Assembly: GCA_964649095.1 (NCBI GenBank)
Contig: CAZYPH010000080.1
Location: 1 to 10,604, forward strand
Reading direction: 5' to 3'
Source: CAZYPH01 sp964649095
GTDB lineage: Bacteria > Bdellovibrionota > UBA1018 > UBA923
DNA: 10,604 nt
The position numbers were made by a program, and so were the translations under genes. A model generated the notes under the pieces. The model did not search any database. It worked only from the letters and a program-made list of their open reading frames with translations, and was not told the DNA's origin. Position 1 is the first letter of the stretch. The number at the start of each line of letters is the position of its first letter. Positions 6,544 to 10,604 of the stretch are shown here, piece by piece.

Positions 6544-6593
6544 TAAATAGTACTAACAATTGACTTCTAGATGTCGAATGTTAGTATTATTTA
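6544..6593. promoter_or_regulatory. 50-bp imperfect palindrome overlapping the probable promoter of the AAA_14/DUF4143 ATPase gene
   Basis: Two 25-bp arms meet at the TCTAGA centre (6566-6571). The outer parts are TAAATA/TATTTA and TACTAACA/TGTTAGTA. Only four base pairs per arm deviate, two of them G-T type. Inside it, on the plus strand, TTGACT (6560-6565, five of six to -35) is followed 16 bases later by TAGTAT (6582-6587). An alternative -10, TATTAT, is at 6585-6590. A start six bases after TAGTAT would be A6594, the first base of the ATG, so the mRNA would be leaderless. That agrees with the absence of any Shine-Dalgarno. Confidence 0.6.
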
Positions 6594-7772
6594 ATGCCGC
6601 ACCAGCGAATTCGTCATAGTATTTCATTGTTAAAAAAATACGCTTCCTTCTCTCCGTCTGTAGGTGTTGTCGGCCTAAGACAAGTGGGCAAAACAACTTT
6701 ATTAACAAAACAATTAGGTATTACGAATACCTACAGCCTTGATGAGTTGGCCCTTCGTACCGAGGCCAATCGATCGCCTACGACGTTTTTGGCAAAATTA
6801 GACTTACCCTGCGTGATCGATGAGATTCAAAAGGCCCCTAACATTTTTGATGCGATCAAACTGCGCATCGATAAAAATAGAATTCCTGGTCAATACTTCG
6901 CTACGGGCTCTACCGCATTTTCGAGTAAAGCAGGTATCCGCGAATCGCTAACTGGTCGAATGGCTGTTATGCAGCTCTTTCCTTTTACTTTGGCCGAAGC
7001 CCATCAATTGCCGTTTGACGAAAAACGCATTCAGAAACCACTACATACTAACCCTCCTAGAGTCCGTATTGAGAGTGCCACTGAGATGCTAACCAAAGGT
7101 GGCCTGCCCGTGGCCATGTTTATGCGTGATGCCGATACACGCCGTATGTATTTTGAACAATATTTAGACGCTTCGATTCTACGTGATTTACCAAAACTTT
7201 TTGGTCGTAATTACGATCCGGACACCACTCGCAATATTCTAACGACGATTGGAAAAATCCTTGCAGAAGGGGAAACCCCCACGTATCGACACTTTCAATT
7301 AGAGACGCGTGTACTCAAACGTTATCTAGAGGCCTTAGAGAGTATTTTTATTCTAAGACGCATTCCATGTCATAACCTTGGTTCTGGCCTAGACCACTGG
7401 ATTGTCGGCGACACTGGCCTAGTAACAAATTTAATGGGTACTACACTTGGCGAGGGAGCCACACTTTCGTTAGCTCGGCACCTCGTCTTCAATGAAATTC
7501 AGGCCGGGCTACAATATTCCGGAAAAAGTATATACCTAAATTACTATAAAAGTAGTCAAGCAAAAGAGAATATTGATTTCATTATCGATGGCATTCCGGC
7601 CAAGATCATCCACTCGCCACCTGCTAGTTTGCCAATAGGTTGGTACGAAAAACCTCTACTTGGCGCTATGAAAAAACTCCAATCAAAAGTCGGGCTTCTC
7701 GTAGCACCTGTCGATCATGTTGACATTCCAAAGACCGGTATTGGCATTGTTCCGTGGACCCACTGGAGCTAA
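6594..7772 (+). CDS. AAA_14/DUF4143 family ATPase, 392 aa
   Basis: P-loop ATPase of the widespread and poorly understood ATP-binding DUF4143 family. Walker A is GLRQVGKT at residues 27-34, Walker B is VIDEIQKAP at 74-82, the sensor is ATGST at 103-107, and SLTGR at 117-121 is a family hallmark. The DUF4143 part follows with GGLPVAMF (168-175), YLDASILRDL (189-198), a winged-helix-like segment (213-255) and VGDTGLV (270-276). The end of these proteins usually looks like a PD-(D/E)XK nuclease. Here E300 and D327 (NIDFII) remain, but the usual E-x-K site reads AKII (335-338), so nuclease activity is doubtful. The length is normal. The ATG at 6594 has no Shine-Dalgarno, and a 50-bp palindrome abuts it. 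The gene is transcribed alone and converges on the phosphoesterase gene, with five bases between stops. Confidence 0.9.
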   Translation: MPHQRIRHSISLLKKYASFSPSVGVVGLRQVGKTTLLTKQLGITNTYSLDELALRTEANRSPTTFLAKLDLPCVIDEIQKAPNIFDAIKLRIDKNRIPGQYFATGSTAFSSKAGIRESLTGRMAVMQLFPFTLAEAHQLPFDEKRIQKPLHTNPPRVRIESATEMLTKGGLPVAMFMRDADTRRMYFEQYLDASILRDLPKLFGRNYDPDTTRNILTTIGKILAEGETPTYRHFQLETRVLKRYLEALESIFILRRIPCHNLGSGLDHWIVGDTGLVTNLMGTTLGEGATLSLARHLVFNEIQAGLQYSGKSIYLNYYKSSQAKENIDFIIDGIPAKIIHSPPASLPIGWYEKPLLGAMKKLQSKVGLLVAPVDHVDIPKTGIGIVPWTHWS

Positions 7773-7777
7773 GAGGC

Positions 7778-10033
7778 TCACCTATTCAAAACACCCCGCC
7801 CCCGATGCGAATACTGATCAACTTGTCCCACACCGCCTTCTGGGGCTTGAGCGTTCGGTAGAGCGACCGGAAAACCGGGAAAGAAAAACCGTTCCGGCGA
7901 GCGCGCGTCGGGCGCAGTACTCGCAGCACTTAGTGCCACTCCCCGTCGCGCATTAGAACGATTCGATAAATTCTCCGTCGCAAACCATCGATGATTATTA
8001 TTTAATAACAATAATTGCACATGCCCCGAAGGGCCTACCAGAGCGCTACCCTGGCCCCAGCTTGAAAACCCCTCCTGTGAATAACTCAAAACACGAGGCG
8101 TTGAGGTACCCACGTTTACGATACCATTCACACGCTCGGGCACATGCGAATGCCCGAATACGGCACGGCCCGCATACGTTACAAACTCACGTGCATTCAA
8201 TCGACGCATGCCGTTGGCACCGGCATGGCCGTGGTGGTTGAGCTCAACTAAGCGCCCCACCTGTTCATCACCCACTTTAAAACTCTCGCGTGTTTTGTGG
8301 AAACGCACACGACGCGGGTACTCTAACCCTGCTTCCACAAGAGCCACTTCAAACGGATCACGCCCTTCTTGCGCCGCTAAAAATAAACGCGCGCCTAAGC
8401 GTGCATTCGGCGAGTCGTTCACAAAACGCCCACTCTGCACCCAACGCATCAACCACGCATCGTGATTCGACGGCGTAATATGAATCACAAGCGACGAGTC
8501 CGCGCGCAAGAGAGCATTTAAAAACGTAACCACACTTGTTAGCTCCGCACGTACGTCCAACTCACCCCGTTCGGCACGCTGAGACAACGTCACCAAACGC
8601 TCGCGGTCGTGGTGGCTAATCGAATCACCGTTAAATAAATCATGAATGACCACATGACGTGGGCGGAACGACTGAATCATCTCAAGACTAGCAGCGAGCA
8701 AACGTTGATCGGTGTGGCCCACATGCACATCTCCCATGACCATCACTTCGGGGCGTTCAGCCGACACGGCATCTTGTGAATAAAATCTATTGAGATCTAC
8801 AAACCCATTACGTTCGGGCAAAAACTCAACCTGACGCGCATGAAACGTGCCTGTGGTAGGCAGAGCGGTAAGACCGGAGCCACCCTCGTCTTTTTCTAAA
8901 ATCAACGCACCCAATACATGGTCTTGAGCGGCGATAGTATCGGTGCGCGCCTGTATGTACAGGTTACCCGCATACAACGGGTCGGTGATGGCACCCGTCG
9001 TCCACAACGCTTTTTCGGCGATGGGGTTATCGACCGACGGCAGACGACGGTATTCTAACTTAGGTGAACCTACGACCACGTTTTCACCGCTGCGCAAAAG
9101 CCTCTGCAGGCCCTGTAGGGGCTGAGTGTGTTTAGCTGTAATCTTTATGTGGTCTAACCGCCACTGTGCGTTGATCCGCACGGTCTGGGTAATGACATGC
9201 ACACCAGGGGTCTCGAGGAGGATGGGGTCCAACCCTGTTGTCATCATATTCGCCGGATACACAAAAATTTCCGCATCTTGTTGCCGCGCAAAACGCAAAA
9301 GAGCATTAAAAAAACTACGATTTACCGTGGCACCCGCCACGGCCGTCGTCACAATGATACGTCTACGTGTGCGTAAGGCTTCTAAAAGCCTATTCATACG
9401 CTCTTCGGTATATACAGAAGTATCTATAGAATTACGAAACGACGCTGGCGACAATGCTTGCGCTGCTTGGTGCACTTGAGCCATCGTCTCAAACAACTGA
9501 CCGACACCCACTAATCGCGCGTAATTGCCGCGTTGCGAGGGTGACTGTAACCACTGTTCTACGGTCAAAGTTTGCCCACGTTGTTTGACGGCTTTGGCGT
9601 ATTCTAACAAGGCTTGGCGACGCACGGATTCTAAATCTCGTGGGCGTTCGGCCTCTAACAAGGCTACTAAACCGCTTGGCGCTTCAAAAAACGGCTGCAG
9701 CATGTTTTGTAAATCATCGTCGTCGTTTGTGGGTGAAAGCGCGCCATCTAATTCTGCTTCGGCCTCACGCAGCGCTGCTTCGAGCTCTATCGCCGTAGGT
9801 AGGCGTAGATGCAATTTTAGATACTGCGCCACATGAACAGCAATACTAGCGCGTGTGAACGATGGGCGCGTGGTTTGGCGTGTGGAGCGTGGAGTGGAAG
9901 CTAACTGGTCTCCCGATCGTTTCAACGCGTTCTCACAAATAGAATTTTCGTTGGCCTGAAGTCTATCTACCACGACGAAGTTAATCAAAATTATATATAT
10001 AGAAAATACAATTCTTATAGAAAGCTTCAACAT
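7778..10033 (-). CDS. Exported calcineurin-like metallophosphoesterase with phage-type upstream domain, 751 aa
   Basis: Probable metal-dependent phosphomonoesterase or phosphodiesterase acting outside the cytoplasm. Residues 1-27 form a signal peptide (K3, R7, hydrophobic 8-22, cleavage LQA/N). Residues 28-220 are a helical region of unknown type, with an Asp run at 104-107. Residues 224-418 (IIVTTAVAGATVNRSFF, EKALWTTGAITDPLY, HVLGALILE, FVDLNRFYS) resemble the N-terminal half of a phosphoesterase protein that I recall from tailed phages. The metallophosphoesterase core has all motifs: GDVH (434-437), HDLFNGD (464-470), SNHD (522-525), LNHHGH (598-603) and FGHSH (626-630). The last 55 residues are Ala/Pro/Gly-rich. 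ATG at 10033 follows the HAD-like gene stop by eight bases with AGGT upstream, so the two are an operon. The phage relationship is recalled, not searched. Confidence 0.82.
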   Translation of the reverse strand: MLKLSIRIVFSIYIILINFVVVDRLQANENSICENALKRSGDQLASTPRSTRQTTRPSFTRASIAVHVAQYLKLHLRLPTAIELEAALREAEAELDGALSPTNDDDDLQNMLQPFFEAPSGLVALLEAERPRDLESVRRQALLEYAKAVKQRGQTLTVEQWLQSPSQRGNYARLVGVGQLFETMAQVHQAAQALSPASFRNSIDTSVYTEERMNRLLEALRTRRRIIVTTAVAGATVNRSFFNALLRFARQQDAEIFVYPANMMTTGLDPILLETPGVHVITQTVRINAQWRLDHIKITAKHTQPLQGLQRLLRSGENVVVGSPKLEYRRLPSVDNPIAEKALWTTGAITDPLYAGNLYIQARTDTIAAQDHVLGALILEKDEGGSGLTALPTTGTFHARQVEFLPERNGFVDLNRFYSQDAVSAERPEVMVMGDVHVGHTDQRLLAASLEMIQSFRPRHVVIHDLFNGDSISHHDRERLVTLSQRAERGELDVRAELTSVVTFLNALLRADSSLVIHITPSNHDAWLMRWVQSGRFVNDSPNARLGARLFLAAQEGRDPFEVALVEAGLEYPRRVRFHKTRESFKVGDEQVGRLVELNHHGHAGANGMRRLNAREFVTYAGRAVFGHSHVPERVNGIVNVGTSTPRVLSYSQEGFSSWGQGSALVGPSGHVQLLLLNNNHRWFATENLSNRSNARRGVALSAASTAPDARSPERFFFPGFPVALPNAQAPEGGVGQVDQYSHRGRGVLNR

Positions 10034-10041
10034 AGACTAAC

Positions 10042-10604
10042 CTACCGATGCCTTTCTAAAGTTGTTAAAGCCTGCTCACACTCGGGTGAGCTTATAAAAT
10101 CAGACCGTTCACCAAATAACTCTTCAGGCTGCGCACGGCGCCAGCCACCACTACCGTCCAAAACCATGTAACGAGGCCGACCACTACGACGCACTTCTGT
10201 TTTGGTACCAGCGTTGATGATGACAAATTTTACGGGTGTGCTTTTTCGCATGGCCACAGCGCCTAAAGTTTCGATCACATGCTCAAGTGTTGTCTGCGCA
10301 TCGTCGGCGAATACCAGCGTGTGGTACAACCCACGGCCGTTGCCCGAGGGTGTGATACGTGTGTCTTGAGCTGCGTCGAGTGGTACCAACGCCAGATCGC
10401 GGGCAATTTGCTCTAATAAAAGAGCCTTTTTTTGCGCATTACTTCGAGAGCCCGGCGCGACACCCAACACATCAAAACGACTGTGATTGATATTAATAAC
10501 GTGCCTGTCGTCGGGCCGGTGGCGAATAAACCCACGCCGCTCCCAGTGTTCAAACAGGGCATGAAACTCCCAAGGTTCGTGCCCACGTGCGGTGATGAAT
10601 CCAA
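10042..10604 (-). CDS. HAD-like phosphatase, 5'-truncated by window edge
   Basis: The frame is open from the right edge to the TAG at 10042-10044, giving at least 186 visible residues. A GTG at 10468-10470 is not the start, because family-like text continues upstream of it. Visible HAD features, in order: a motif II-like FITARGHEPWEF (Thr after a hydrophobic strand) at the visible N-terminus, a motif III-like Lys-rich helix (NAQKKALLLEQIA), and a motif IV-like strand plus acid pair (TLVFADDAQTTLEHV). The motif I DxDxT should lie beyond the edge, so catalysis cannot be confirmed. The C-terminal part (SGRPRYMVLDGSGGWRRA) is unassigned. It lies eight bases upstream of the exported metallophosphoesterase, which suggests a shared phosphate-ester role. 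Whether it is exported is unknown, because its N-terminus is missing. Confidence 0.65.
   Translation of the reverse strand, partial: GFITARGHEPWEFHALFEHWERRGFIRHRPDDRHVININHSRFDVLGVAPGSRSNAQKKALLLEQIARDLALVPLDAAQDTRITPSGNGRGLYHTLVFADDAQTTLEHVIETLGAVAMRKSTPVKFVIINAGTKTEVRRSGRPRYMVLDGSGGWRRAQPEELFGERSDFISSPECEQALTTLERHR

Larger units (their letters stand above)
6301..6593. other. 293-bp divergent intergenic region with AT-rich stretch and two DnaA-box-like sequences
   Basis: No gene fits here. Positions 6378-6450 are very AT-rich. TTGTTCACA (6486-6494) and TTATCCACC (6505-6513) each match eight of nine positions of the DnaA box TTWTNCACA and lie ten bases apart. The second also lies in a GGTGG-TTAT-CCACC hairpin (6500-6513), which may be the real reason for the match. 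A GCCC-CTTT-GGGC hairpin is at 6459-6470. The 50-bp palindrome at 6544-6593 is listed separately. Confidence 0.4.

Noticed and set aside
8208..9836. Plus-strand open frames antisense to the phosphoesterase gene
   Set aside because: They are shadows of a coding strand with all metallophosphoesterase motifs, without RBS or family match.
10413..10604. Minus-strand open frame of 63 codons at the right edge
   Set aside because: It overlaps the HAD-like frame, which reads through to the edge with motif-like text. This one looks like no family.

Overview
The window looks like a metagenome- or draft-derived scaffold from a Gram-negative bacterium. It carries a TolC/HlyD-type envelope exporter, several exported proteins, and a calcium-motif plus glycine-rich surface protein of a style common in Myxococcota and Bdellovibrionota. 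A deltaproteobacterial or Bdellovibrionota-like host is therefore my best guess, by inference only. I see no rRNA, tRNA, CRISPR array, transposase or integrase. One run of ten Ns (627-636) marks an assembly gap.

Layout. (1) Positions 1-1764, minus strand: an exporter operon with a TolC-family outer-membrane channel (split by the N gap), overlapping by 41 nt the start of a HlyD-type membrane fusion protein that runs off the left edge. (2) 1847-3318, plus strand: a two-gene oxidoreductase operon, a short-chain dehydrogenase followed by an NfsB-like flavin nitroreductase. It ends at a strong, probably bidirectional hairpin terminator (3329-3367). (3) 3420-6297, minus strand: two exported proteins of unknown role. 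One is small, with three D-x-GYV repeats and a Pro-Met repeat. The other is a 738-residue membrane-anchored, beta-helix and glycine-rich protein with its own terminator. (4) 6301-6593: a divergent, AT-rich intergenic region with several inverted repeats. The largest is a 50-bp imperfect palindrome that covers the probable promoter of the next gene and touches its ATG. (5) 6594-7772, plus strand: an AAA_14/DUF4143 ATPase. (6) 7778-10604, minus strand: a two-gene phosphatase unit, a 5'-truncated HAD-like protein followed 8 nt later by a secreted calcineurin-like metallophosphoesterase. The middle and C-terminal parts of the latter resemble a protein family I associate with tailed phages.

How the parts may work together. 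The exporter, the two exported proteins and the secreted phosphoesterase are all envelope- or surface-directed, but nothing here proves a shared pathway. The most distinctive items are the palindrome-covered, apparently leaderless ATPase promoter and the HAD plus exported phage-like phosphoesterase pair. Everything else is recognisable family-level biology.
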